Below, in pieces: positions 10,029 through 18,128 of a stretch of 64,000 nt of DNA. The DNA lies in assembly GCA_965247735.1 (NCBI GenBank), contig CBDFHN010000002.1, forward strand, positions 248,001 through 312,000, in the 5' to 3' direction. Positions within the stretch are counted from its first letter, which is position 1. Every line of letters begins with the position of its first letter. This DNA comes from JAOXRU01 sp965247735. GTDB lineage: Bacteria; Bacteroidota; Bacteroidia; Flavobacteriales; Flavobacteriaceae. The notes below the pieces were generated by a model. It did no database searches. It had not been told where the DNA came from and saw only the letters and a list, made by a program, of their open reading frames with translations. The position numbers and the translations under genes are program-made.

Positions 10029-10901
10029 TTATCGTGTAACCGTTCCAGAAGGAAAACTTCCTGATACATTATCATCTAACCAACCTACTCCCATTAAATC
10101 AGCTGGAATCATTCCTGCTAAAGGTTTTAGAGTAAAAGGACTAGCACTATTATCTGGATATGGTTCTATACTTATTACGGCTGTTTTCCCTCTTACATCA
10201 GTTGGGAATACTACTCCATCTGGTGCATTGACTAAGAAATCTTCTCCTGGATATGCAGGTCCTGCATTGGTTCCGCTAAAAGGTGCAGCATCATCAGCAG
10301 CATCTACTGCAGTAAAAGTACCTGTACTTAAAGGTTTTCCATCAATAACTACCCAACCTTCATATTTCCACCCATCGGCTAATGTTGGTAATGTTAAACC
10401 AGGCATGTTACTCCCGCTACTATTATCAATAAACCAAATACCACTAAACTCTTCATTTGCAGCCATAGTACCCGTTGGCGCCGCTGCAATATATCCACCT
10501 TTTACGTTGCTAAAATCATCAGCAACAGATCCTGTGCCAACTGTAGCTGTGTTACCACTAAAGTCTCCTACAAGAAGTTTGGTTTCAGATGGATCTGGTG
10601 AAGGGTCTACTTTTGGCTCAATACTTAGTACAAATTTAGTTGCACTATTTAATATAGCAGATTGCATTGTAATTGTATTATTAGAAAGTGTACCATCATC
10701 ACTAACTGTAAAAACACCTGTTGTTACAGGTACACCACCAACAACAATCCAGCCTTCATATACATAATCGGCACCCAGATTTTCTAAACCAGTTAAATTT
10801 AAAGTTAAAGTTGATGTAGGTATTACATCATCCACATCATCGCTAGAACAGCTCATTACTGTTAATGCGATTGTCATCAATACAAATGTTATTTTTTTCA
10901 T
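10029..10901 (-). CDS. Lipoprotein with a duplicated anti-sigma-K-like beta domain
   Basis: I choose the ATG at 10901, which gives the lipoprotein signal MKKITFVLMTIALTVMSCSSDD with lipobox cysteine C18; the longer frame up to 10958 adds an unlikely N-terminus. The 290-residue mature protein contains two copies of one unit, marked by YEGWIVVGGVPVTTGVF and YEGWVVIDGKPLSTGTF about 140 residues apart. This motif resembles the C-terminal domain of RskA-like anti-sigma factors that occurs free-standing in flavobacterial lipoproteins. It is anchored to the inner or outer membrane. No function is known; a ligand-binding or structural envelope role is a guess. Confidence 0.75.
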   Translation of the reverse strand: MKKITFVLMTIALTVMSCSSDDVDDVIPTSTLTLNLTGLENLGADYVYEGWIVVGGVPVTTGVFTVSDDGTLSNNTITMQSAILNSATKFVLSIEPKVDPSPDPSETKLLVGDFSGNTATVGTGSVADDFSNVKGGYIAAAPTGTMAANEEFSGIWFIDNSSGSNMPGLTLPTLADGWKYEGWVVIDGKPLSTGTFTAVDAADDAAPFSGTNAGPAYPGEDFLVNAPDGVVFPTDVRGKTAVISIEPYPDNSASPFTLKPLAGMIPADLMGVGWLDDNVSGSFPSGTVTR

Positions 10902-11085
10902 TATTTCTGTTTTTAAGAATACCTCAAAATAACAGGCATCATATTGCAATTCGGTCACAAAAAAATAAACATTTTGTTATTGATTTTTATATCTTGTATG
11001 ATTTTTACTACTATTTTCGTTACATATAAGCCTATTTAAAGGCTTAGAATAACAAAAAGCTAGGCATATAGGGGTTTACAAGGTA

Positions 11086-11136
11086 TTGTGATACTTTTGT
11101 GATACTTTTTGACTCTTTTAGTACCCATAAGTTTTG
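11086..11136 (+). promoter_or_regulatory. Promoter with 11-bp direct repeats before the two-component operon
   Basis: Two copies of TTGTGATACTTTT start at 11086 and 11097, exactly 11 bp apart, one helical turn. Just downstream a TTG (11109-11111) and AAGTTTTG (11129-11136), 17 bp apart, resemble the Bacteroidota -33/-7 promoter (TTG and TAnnTTTG). Tandem 11-bp half-sites are typical for OmpR/PhoB-type regulators, so autoregulation by the response regulator at 11161 is likely. Confidence 0.5.
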
Positions 11137-11160
11137 TACTGCTAATCAGAAACTAATATT

Positions 11161-11862
11161 ATGATGAAAAAAATATTGCTTATAGAGGATGATCCGGAGA
11201 TTGTAAAATTGTTAAAAATACATTTATCAGATCTTATTTATACTACAGAAGCTGCTTATGATGGAGAAAAAGGACTGGCATTGGCATTAGCAATGGATTT
11301 TGACTTAATATTATTAGACTTATCCCTCCCGAAGTTAGATGGAATAGAGGTTTGCAAACATATTAGGAAAGTAAAAAACACACCGATTATTATGCTAACT
11401 GCTAAATCGGAAGAAATAGACAAGGTTATAGGTCTTGAAGTAGGTGCAGATGATTACTTAACCAAACCATTTAGTATTCGTGAACTTATGGCTCGTATAA
11501 AGGCACTGTTAAGAAGAGTTCAGGTTACTAATCAGCCAATTGAAGATACCAAATCCTTAATTTTTGATGCTTTAGAAATTAATATAGAAAAACGAAAAGT
11601 AGTTTTAAATGGTGCAAAAATTGAATTATCACCCAAAGAGTTTGAATTACTAGTTTTAATGGCTTCTAATCCTGGAAGAAACTATTCCAGAACAGAATTA
11701 TTAAACATTATATGGGGCTATAACTTTGAAGGCTATGAACATACTGTTAATTCACATATTAACAGATTACGGGCTAAAATTGAAACAGATATGAGTGCTC
11801 CCAGTTATATTTTAACCACATGGGGAGTTGGTTATAAATTTAATGAAGATTTAAAAATATGA
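11161..11862 (+). CDS. OmpR/PhoB-family response regulator
   Basis: This 233-residue DNA-binding response regulator has a receiver domain (residues 3-115) with acidic pocket E9/D10/D11, phospho-acceptor D53 in LLDLSLP and K102 in LTKPF, then a winged helix-turn-helix DNA-binding domain (about 135-230; SPKEFELLVLMASNPG and HINRLRAKIE). It overlaps the following histidine kinase by 4 bp (ATGA), showing translational coupling. Two adjacent ATGs exist at 11161 and 11164; either works. The target genes are unknown, but tandem 11-bp repeats directly upstream suggest it controls its own operon. Confidence 0.93.
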   Translation: MMKKILLIEDDPEIVKLLKIHLSDLIYTTEAAYDGEKGLALALAMDFDLILLDLSLPKLDGIEVCKHIRKVKNTPIIMLTAKSEEIDKVIGLEVGADDYLTKPFSIRELMARIKALLRRVQVTNQPIEDTKSLIFDALEINIEKRKVVLNGAKIELSPKEFELLVLMASNPGRNYSRTELLNIIWGYNFEGYEHTVNSHINRLRAKIETDMSAPSYILTTWGVGYKFNEDLKI

Positions 11863-13358
11863 ATACGACAAAAACATTAACCCCAAGATTGATAAAAAAA
11901 CTTTGGTTAGTTTTAATCCTTATTGTGATAATTATGGCTGTCTGTTATGTCTGTATTACAGCATATTTTGCAAATACTTATACACAGGCAACTTCACAGC
12001 GTATTAATGCCAATATTGCAACACACCTTATTGAAGAAAAATTTGCAAATAACAAGCCTTTCTTGGAAGATGGAAGTGTTAACAAGGCCTTATTCGGTGA
12101 TTTAATGCACGATATGATGGCAGTAAATAGAAGTATTGAGGTTTATTTGCTTAATGAAAAAGGTAATATCTTATACTCTGTAGTCTTAAAAGATCCAGGG
12201 AATAACACCTCTAAAAGTGTAAATCTTAAGCCTATTCATCAATTCATCATAAATAAAGGACAAAAGTATATTCTTGGAGATGATCCAAGAAATGAAGGTG
12301 AACAAAAGATATTTTCTGCCGCCCCATTTACCTATAAAGGCAATAAAAATTATATTTATATAATTCTTGCAGGTGAAGAGTACCAACTAATTAGTAAAAA
12401 CTTACTTTCCTCCTATTTTGTAAAATTAGGTACTGGATCATTTATTTTAACCATATTATTTTCATTATTAATTGGAGGAATTAGCATATGGGTGCTTAGT
12501 AAAAATTTAAAACTAATTGCTCAAACTGTTTTAAAATTCAGAGAAGGTGATTATGGATTGCGAATTAAAAACCCTGATAAGTCTGATGTCGCAATTTTTG
12601 CGAATTCTTTTAATGAAATGGCAGATACTATAGAAGCCAATATTGAAAAAATGAAATCTGTTGATACCTTTAGAAAAGAACTTATCGCTAATGTTTCTCA
12701 TGATATTAGAACTCCCCTTGCTATTTTAAAAGGATATGTAGAAACACTTCAAATCAAAAATAAAGAGCTTACCCAAGAAGAAAGGGAAGACTATTTGCAT
12801 ATAACACAGGCGAGTATTGATAAACTTTCTAAATTAATATCACAGTTGTTCGAATACTCAAAACTAGAAGCTGAGCAAGTTACGCCAATAAAAGAGCCTT
12901 TTTCTATTACAGATTTATGTAATGATTTAATTTCTAAGTTTGAAATTATAGCAGCCAAAAAGAAAATTAATATTGTTTTTGATAATCCCTCCGGAAACAA
13001 TCTTGTTTTTGCAGATATCTCTTTGGTAGAACGTGCACTACAAAACCTAATTGAAAATGCCATAAAATTTACATCTTCTGAAGGCAAAATCATTTTGGGA
13101 ATAAAAAAAGAAGCCAATAGTATTCAAATTAGCTTAATGGATAATGGAATAGGAATTTCAAATTCGGATCAAGAGCTTATTTTTGAACGCTATACACAAA
13201 CCGATTTAAGCAGCTCAAAACAAGGAACAGGACTTGGATTGGCCATTGTCAAAAAAATAATGGAGCTGCACAATACAACCATAACAGTAGTAAGTAAACC
13301 ACTACAAGGAAGTACTTTTATTTTTAAACTTCCAATATACAATCAAGTTCAAGCTTAG
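11859..13358 (+). CDS. Membrane sensor histidine kinase with HAMP domain
   Basis: The 499-residue kinase has TM1 (about residues 16-38), a periplasmic sensor domain (about 39-188) without a recognised fold, TM2 (about 190-212), a HAMP linker, the H-box NVSHDIRTPLAIL with H281, the N-box NLIENAIKF, G1 DNGIGI and G2 GTGLGLAIVKKIM. It is the cognate partner of the OmpR-type regulator whose stop it overlaps. The stimulus cannot be predicted. A 158-bp spacer then leads to the ECF sigma promoter, so the two regulatory systems are separate transcription units. Confidence 0.93.
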   Translation: MNTTKTLTPRLIKKLWLVLILIVIIMAVCYVCITAYFANTYTQATSQRINANIATHLIEEKFANNKPFLEDGSVNKALFGDLMHDMMAVNRSIEVYLLNEKGNILYSVVLKDPGNNTSKSVNLKPIHQFIINKGQKYILGDDPRNEGEQKIFSAAPFTYKGNKNYIYIILAGEEYQLISKNLLSSYFVKLGTGSFILTILFSLLIGGISIWVLSKNLKLIAQTVLKFREGDYGLRIKNPDKSDVAIFANSFNEMADTIEANIEKMKSVDTFRKELIANVSHDIRTPLAILKGYVETLQIKNKELTQEEREDYLHITQASIDKLSKLISQLFEYSKLEAEQVTPIKEPFSITDLCNDLISKFEIIAAKKKINIVFDNPSGNNLVFADISLVERALQNLIENAIKFTSSEGKIILGIKKEANSIQISLMDNGIGISNSDQELIFERYTQTDLSSSKQGTGLGLAIVKKIMELHNTTITVVSKPLQGSTFIFKLPIYNQVQA

Positions 13359-13495
13359 TTCTTAGCTTACCCATAAATCTTTATCCAGAACTTAGTGTTT
13401 TTGGATGAAGATTTTTTATTAATCATCAAATTCCTTAGTATTATACACTCAAAAATATATTTTCTTAAAAAAAAGTGAATTTATTTAACTAGATA

Positions 13496-13521
13496 TGCAA
13501 CCTTTGTATTTCCCAATTGTC
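13496..13521 (+). promoter_or_regulatory. Putative ECF-sigma promoter (TGCAACC-N16-GTC) before the sigma gene
   Basis: TGCAACC at 13496-13502 and GTC at 13519-13521 are 16 bp apart. The same pair with identical spacing occurs at 16582-16607 before the second barrel gene. An AAC-type -35 and GTC-type -10 are the general features of ECF sigma promoters, so this is probably the autoregulated promoter of the sigma factor that follows. Confidence 0.5.
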
Positions 13522-13570
13522 TTTAATAATAGCTAATAAGTATTTCATTAGCATATTCCTAAGTAAACAG

Positions 13571-14107
13571 GTGGATAAACAATATACCAGTACACATAAA
13601 CCGCTTATTGAAAAAAGCAAAGATGGTGATCGTAAAGCTCAATATGAGCTTTACATGTTGTATGTGGATGCTATGTATAATGTAAGCCTACGAATTGTTA
13701 AGATAAAAGAAGATGCAGAAGATTTAATTCAAGATAGTTTTGTGGATGCTTTTAAACACCTGACATCATTTAGGTACGAAAGCTCATTTGGAGCTTGGTT
13801 AAAACGAATTGTGATCAATAAAAGCATCAATTATTTAAAACTAAAAAAAATACCGTTGACTTCTTTAGATGAATATGATTACCATATAACAGAAGAAGAA
13901 ATACCTGTAGATGAAACGGCATTGGATGTAACAAAAATAAAAAAAGGAATAGAAGCACTTCCTTCTGGGTACCAGCAGATTATAAATCTATACCTTATTG
14001 AAGGATATGACCATAGAGAAATAGGAGAAATACTAGGCATTACTAGTTCTACTTCAAAATCTCAATACCATAGAGCAAAAAAGAAACTAGTAGCATTAAT
14101 AGGATAG
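13571..14107 (+). CDS. ECF-type RNA polymerase sigma factor
   Basis: The product has sigma region 2 (AQYELYMLYVDAMYNV, then EDAEDLIQDSFVDAF and FGAWLKRIVINKSINYLK) and region 4 (ALPSGYQQIINLYLIEGYDHREIGEIL), with no sigma 1 or 3 domains, so it is an ECF/sigma-24-like factor. There is no ATG near the start. I choose the GTG at 13571 (VDKQYTSTHKPLIEKS), giving 178 residues, because the alternative TTG at 13517 falls inside the putative promoter. It is followed after 1 bp by its membrane anti-sigma factor and by envelope genes that it probably controls. Confidence 0.88.
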   Translation: MDKQYTSTHKPLIEKSKDGDRKAQYELYMLYVDAMYNVSLRIVKIKEDAEDLIQDSFVDAFKHLTSFRYESSFGAWLKRIVINKSINYLKLKKIPLTSLDEYDYHITEEEIPVDETALDVTKIKKGIEALPSGYQQIINLYLIEGYDHREIGEILGITSSTSKSQYHRAKKKLVALIG

Positions 14108-14108
14108 T

Positions 14109-14648
14109 ATGAAAGATAATTTAAGGGACTTTATTACTGAACATAAACAAGAGTTTGATACCGAAAAGGTAAACAAGCAATTGCTATGGGATGCTATAGA
14201 GAATAGACTTCCGAAAGCACCAAAAAAAGTTATTCCACTATGGAAGACTTCTGTATTTAGAATAGCAGCTAGTATTGTATTGCTATTTGGCTTATCATTT
14301 TCATATTTTATGTTTGGAATAAGTACCGTATCAGAACATACAATTGTTCAAGAAGAATTGTTAGAAATTGATGCACATTACAAACAACTAGTTAGTGCTC
14401 AAGTAGCATTGATTAAAAAAGAGAAAAAATTATCCAAAGAAGAAAAAGAAGATTTTTTACTGTTTTTAAATGATCTGGATGCTGAATACAACATCCTAAA
14501 ACTAGAACTTAATGAAAATGTTGACAATCAGAAAGTTTTAGAAGCCATAATTAGCAATTACAGAAAAAAAATAGAGCTTATAGAAAACCTCTTAAAGCGC
14601 CTAAACGAACATAATAATGATTATAATGAAGAAGAATATATATTATAA
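14109..14648 (+). CDS. Putative membrane anti-sigma factor
   Basis: This 179-residue protein has a short cytoplasmic N-terminus (about 1-47) containing WDAIENRLP, one membrane segment (about 50-72, VFRIAASIVLLFGLSFSYFMFG) and a charged, probably coiled-coil periplasmic C-terminus. Position 1 bp after the ECF sigma gene and this topology are what is expected of a cognate anti-sigma factor. The classic zinc motif (HxxxCxxC) is absent, so it is not of the ZAS type. The last 23 bp overlap the next gene, indicating coupled translation. Confidence 0.75.
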   Translation: MKDNLRDFITEHKQEFDTEKVNKQLLWDAIENRLPKAPKKVIPLWKTSVFRIAASIVLLFGLSFSYFMFGISTVSEHTIVQEELLEIDAHYKQLVSAQVALIKKEKKLSKEEKEDFLLFLNDLDAEYNILKLELNENVDNQKVLEAIISNYRKKIELIENLLKRLNEHNNDYNEEEYIL

Positions 14649-15717
14649 AATAATACTTGTATATGTTTTTGCAGTCTTCCCCTTTATTATAACTGCACAA
14701 ATACAAGTAGATAAGCAAGTAAATAAATCTTATGCTTTAAGTAATATTGGGGAACTTGATTTGGAAAACAAATACGGTGATGTTACCATTTATGGCTGGA
14801 ATAAAAATGAAGTAAAAATTACAGTTGATATTCATGCTAAAGGTAAAACTAAAGATGGCGCTGAAGATTTACTAGAAAGAATTTCTCCACTTTTTAAGGT
14901 AACAGATAGGTTAATAACCATTAAATCTGAAATTAAAGATAAAAAAAAGAGTTTCTTTAATCAGTATTTTAGAGAGATCAACCCTTTTGATTTTAAAAAG
15001 AATAAGGTAAAAGTTAATTATACCATCTATCTTCCAAAAACTGCAGAATTAAATATTCTTAACAAATATGGAGATGTTATTATTTCAGAATGGAATGGTG
15101 AGCTTGAGGTAGATATTGAACATGGAGATCTTAGACTTTTAGATAAAATAGATTACTCTAACATCACTATTAGTTATGGAAAGTTAAAAGCCCGAGAATT
15201 GGTATGGTCAAAAATAACAGCTAAAAACAGCGACTTAAACGTTAGTGAAGCACAAAAGTTACGCCTTAGCTCAGAAGGATCTCATATTAGATTTGGTATC
15301 ATCAAAACGCTGGAACTTTATGCCAATAATGATGAAATTGATATTGAACAGCTAAATACCATTTTTGGAGATGCAAAATATGCCACCATCATTATTGAAG
15401 AACTGGAAGATAAAATTACCTTAGACCTTAACGTTACCGATTTAAAAGTATCTAATTTTTCTACAACAACACCATTTATTGCAATTACAGAACAATCTTC
15501 TGATATATTTTTAAATGTAGCTGACATTTCTTTTCATTTTAATGCAAAATTGGAACAAGGTGTATTGCGAATTCCTTCATCAGTTAAAGACTTAAATACA
15601 AGTATTATTGATAAAAAGAAAAAAATAAGAAAAATTAGTGCTACATATGGTGACAGTAATAAAGGAGAAATTTCCCTTACTGGTAAAAAGGGAGTCATAA
15701 CATTACGAACCAATTAA
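14626..15717 (+). CDS. Secreted DUF4097-like beta-helix protein
   Basis: I choose the ATG at 14626 (MKKNIYYKIILVYVF...), three codons inside the longest frame, because it gives a clean signal peptide ending in FIITAQ. The mature 340-residue protein carries repeated short beta strands with NKYGDVTIYGW and NKYGDVIISEW, the repeating unit of the DUF4097/putative-adhesin beta-helix family. It is expected in the periplasm or outer membrane. It overlaps the anti-sigma gene by 23 bp and is therefore part of the sigma operon. Confidence 0.78.
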   Translation: MKKNIYYKIILVYVFAVFPFIITAQIQVDKQVNKSYALSNIGELDLENKYGDVTIYGWNKNEVKITVDIHAKGKTKDGAEDLLERISPLFKVTDRLITIKSEIKDKKKSFFNQYFREINPFDFKKNKVKVNYTIYLPKTAELNILNKYGDVIISEWNGELEVDIEHGDLRLLDKIDYSNITISYGKLKARELVWSKITAKNSDLNVSEAQKLRLSSEGSHIRFGIIKTLELYANNDEIDIEQLNTIFGDAKYATIIIEELEDKITLDLNVTDLKVSNFSTTTPFIAITEQSSDIFLNVADISFHFNAKLEQGVLRIPSSVKDLNTSIIDKKKKIRKISATYGDSNKGEISLTGKKGVITLRTN

Positions 15718-15776
15718 CAAGTAACAATTGATGACTATTCTCGTCTAATAAAATAACAATCAATCTAAATCTAAAA

Positions 15777-16445
15777 ATGTTCAAACTAAAATCACTAACA
15801 ATACTATTGGTACTTCTTGCCAATTTCTCTTTTGCTCAAGAAAATAAAGGACAGTATATCGAATTTGACGATCGAAAAAACATATTACACGGGGTATACC
15901 TAGGGGTCGGTTTCGATTATGGAAAAATAGATAGCAAAAACACGATATTTGCTAGAATAAAGCTTGCTTATGTTGCCAATAAAAAATTTGAGTTAGGACT
16001 TGCTTTTGTTGGTTTTTTTAGTGACCAAGATCATGAAAATATACTGAAACCTGATAATGATTTTTTAATTGCAGGTGGATATCTAGGAGTTCATGTAGAA
16101 CCTATTCTGTTTGGTAATCGTTTTATAAATGTGTCATTTCCAATATTGATTGGTGGCGGAGGAATTTCTCAGTTATTAAAAGATGAATCAGGAGAATTTT
16201 ATTATGACGAGGAAGAATCTAATTCGGATACCTTTTTTATTGTGGAACCTGGTGTAAGTATTCTTTATAATATATCTAGATATTTACAATTAGAAACAGG
16301 TATAAAATATAGAATAACCAGTGATTATGATTTACTACCTTATAGAAAAAGTAATATCAATGGCTTTTCTATTGGTGCTGGATTAAAGATAGGTGTATTT
16401 AACCTTCGAAGACATAGAAGAGCGGCAAAAAATAAATTTGAATAA
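15777..16445 (+). CDS. Outer-membrane beta-barrel protein (copy 1)
   Basis: A signal peptide (MFKLKSLTILLVLLANFSFAQE) is followed by about 200 residues of alternating strands with aromatic ends (GVYLGVGFDYGKI, FELGLAFVGFF, YLQLETGIKYRITSDYDL), typical of an 8-10-stranded porin-like barrel. It is clearly paralogous to the barrel gene at 16647: both share RxTSDYDL..Y-x-K and GFSIGAGLKIG-type ends. A weaker AAC-N17-GTC promoter-like pair lies at 15723-15745. A very strong terminator follows. Confidence 0.8.
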   Translation: MFKLKSLTILLVLLANFSFAQENKGQYIEFDDRKNILHGVYLGVGFDYGKIDSKNTIFARIKLAYVANKKFELGLAFVGFFSDQDHENILKPDNDFLIAGGYLGVHVEPILFGNRFINVSFPILIGGGGISQLLKDESGEFYYDEEESNSDTFFIVEPGVSILYNISRYLQLETGIKYRITSDYDLLPYRKSNINGFSIGAGLKIGVFNLRRHRRAAKNKFE

Positions 16446-16469
16446 TTAACTATTCAATATAAAATGACT

Positions 16470-16514
16470 AGACAAAGTCACATAAAGTAATACTTTATGT
16501 GACTTTGTCTTTTT
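16470..16514 (+). terminator. Strong rho-independent terminator
   Basis: A perfect 20-bp inverted repeat (16470-16489 with 16491-16510) is followed by T residues. It separates the two paralogous barrel genes, so the second needs its own promoter, which is found at 16582. Confidence 0.93.
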
Positions 16515-16581
16515 CATTATAGATCAAAAAGATAGTGCTAATTTTTTTAAGTTTTTTTTAACATAAATAAAATGCCATTGA

Positions 16582-16607
16582 TGCAACCCTTGCTAAAAGT
16601 TGATGTC
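16582..16607 (+). promoter_or_regulatory. Putative ECF-sigma promoter (TGCAACC-N16-GTC) before barrel gene 2
   Basis: TGCAACC (16582-16588) and GTC (16605-16607) repeat the pair and the 16-bp spacing seen in front of the ECF sigma gene. It lies just after a strong terminator and about 40 bp before the ATG at 16647, in the right place to drive that gene. Confidence 0.5.
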
Positions 16608-16646
16608 TATAATACTAAGAACCTAATTAGTTTAAAAAAATATATT

Positions 16647-17297
16647 ATGTCAAAATTTAGTACAATTTTAGTAGCATTATTTCTTACTATTAATGCAACA
16701 TTTGCTCAAGAAAAAGAAGGACCTATAGTTTCAGAAAATAGAGCGCATAGCTTTTATGTAGGGATAGCTCATCATTATGGAAACATAAATGGAAAAAGTG
16801 CATTTATGCATAGAATACAAGGGGTATATGTAGCTCATAAAAACTTAGAAGTTGGTGTTGCAGCAGTTGGCTTTTATAGCAAACAAGATAACGCTTACCA
16901 AAATAGTCTTAGAGATAAAGTAAACATCTCTGGAGGGTATGCTGGTTTGCAAATTGCGCCAATTGTAAATTTAGATAACAATCTTAGACTTTCCTTTCCT
17001 GTGTTACTAGGTGCTGGTGGTATTGTTGCTTGGGATACAAAAGATAGAGATTATGATTATTATGACTATGAATATGACTATTATAATGACAATGACTCTG
17101 AAGCAGATTTTTTCTTTATTGGAGAAGCAGGGCTTGATGTTGTTTATAGTTTTTCCAAACGTTTTCAAGTAGAACTTGGAGCACGATATAGATTGTCTAC
17201 CGATTACGATCTATCTCCATATCAAAAAGATGAAAATATTGATGGCTTTTCTGTAGGATTAGGATTTAAAATAGGCCTGTTTAGAAGAAGAGGTTAA
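16647..17297 (+). CDS. Outer-membrane beta-barrel protein (copy 2)
   Basis: I choose the ATG at 16647, giving signal peptide MSKFSTILVALFLTINATFAQE; the longer frame from 16572 would cover the promoter. The 216-residue barrel is a paralogue of the gene at 15777 with matching strands (HSFYVGIAHHYGNI, RFQVELGARYRLSTDYDLSPY, FSVGLGFKIGLF). A loop near residues 130-155 is extremely rich in Asp and Tyr (YDYYDYEYDYYND), absent in that form from copy 1, and may bind cations. It is followed 22 bp later by a DUF2807 lipoprotein. Confidence 0.82.
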   Translation: MSKFSTILVALFLTINATFAQEKEGPIVSENRAHSFYVGIAHHYGNINGKSAFMHRIQGVYVAHKNLEVGVAAVGFYSKQDNAYQNSLRDKVNISGGYAGLQIAPIVNLDNNLRLSFPVLLGAGGIVAWDTKDRDYDYYDYEYDYYNDNDSEADFFFIGEAGLDVVYSFSKRFQVELGARYRLSTDYDLSPYQKDENIDGFSVGLGFKIGLFRRRG

Positions 17298-17318
17298 ACA
17301 CTACAAAAATATTCATAG

Positions 17319-18041
17319 ATGAAAACATTATATAAAATTGGACTATTGCTACTTTTAGGAATAGTAGCAAGCTCTTGTACGCTTAATCACGTAAAGCCAT
17401 CAAAAGAAATTACAACAAAAAAATACTTTTATTCGGAATATTCATCTTTAAAGGTGTCAGATGATTTTGAAGTATACCTTACCTATTCTGAAACGGATCA
17501 AGGTGTTGAAATAAAAGCAAATGATAACCTACACAAGCATATTATTATTAAAAAGGATGCAAATAATTTAAGTATTAAACTTAAAAATAATTTAAGCACT
17601 TTTGGTAGAGACACTTCATTAAGGGTTTATATAACAACAAGCCATGTAGACTCATTTACCGCCTATAGTAATGTTAAAATAACTGTTGAAAACCTTTTAA
17701 ATAGCAACTCATTGGCCATAAAACTTTTTGGAGATAGTTCTTTTAAAGGAGAAATAGATGTTACAAATTTAGATGTGCAATTAACTGGTGATTCAACAAT
17801 TGATTTGTTTGGAAATGCAACTGATACAAAAGTTAAGCTTATAGGGGATAGTGAATTCTCAAATTATGATTTGGTAACCGATTATTTTAATATTGAAGCT
17901 TTTGGCAATAGCTCTGCATATGTTACGGTTAACAAAACACTTGATGTTATCGCAAGTGGTAATTCATCTATTTTTTATAAAGGTGATGGAGTTGTAAACT
18001 CTAGCAAGCTTACAGGAGATTCAAAAGTTGTTAAGCATTAA
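17319..18041 (+). CDS. Lipoprotein of the DUF2807 (head GIN domain) family
   Basis: The N-terminus MKTLYKIGLLLLLGIVASSC has a lipobox with C20. The following 220 residues match the DUF2807 pattern: FSEYSSLKVSDDFEVYLTYSE near the start, then short repeats with N-S-S and G-D-S turns (FGDSSF, LTGDSTIDLFG, FGNSSAY, ASGNSSIFYKG) that build a beta-helix. It is anchored in the envelope; the family's function is unknown. It sits 22 bp after barrel gene 2 and is probably co-transcribed with it. Confidence 0.85.
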   Translation: MKTLYKIGLLLLLGIVASSCTLNHVKPSKEITTKKYFYSEYSSLKVSDDFEVYLTYSETDQGVEIKANDNLHKHIIIKKDANNLSIKLKNNLSTFGRDTSLRVYITTSHVDSFTAYSNVKITVENLLNSNSLAIKLFGDSSFKGEIDVTNLDVQLTGDSTIDLFGNATDTKVKLIGDSEFSNYDLVTDYFNIEAFGNSSAYVTVNKTLDVIASGNSSIFYKGDGVVNSSKLTGDSKVVKH

Positions 18042-18071
18042 AAAACTTAAAACGTAGATTAGGTTGATTTG

Positions 18072-18108
18072 GAAAAGGGTGTTTGCGTAATTGCAAATGC
18101 CTTTTTTT
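18072..18108 (+). terminator. Rho-independent terminator
   Basis: AAAAGGGTGTTTGC pairs, with small bulges, to GCAAATGCCTTTT and is followed by a run of T to 18108. It ends the DUF2807 transcript and rules out the upstream TTG start (18069) for the next gene. Confidence 0.75.
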
Positions 18109-18128
18109 ATTGGTTTCTTTGTACTGCA

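Noticed and set aside
10024..10767. 247-codon plus-strand frame opposite the RskA-like lipoprotein
   Set aside because: It is a shadow of the minus-strand gene, which has a clear lipoprotein signal and domain repeats.
13517..13570. TTG start for the ECF sigma factor
   Set aside because: This TTG lies inside the putative promoter; the GTG at 13571 gives the usual sigma N-terminus.
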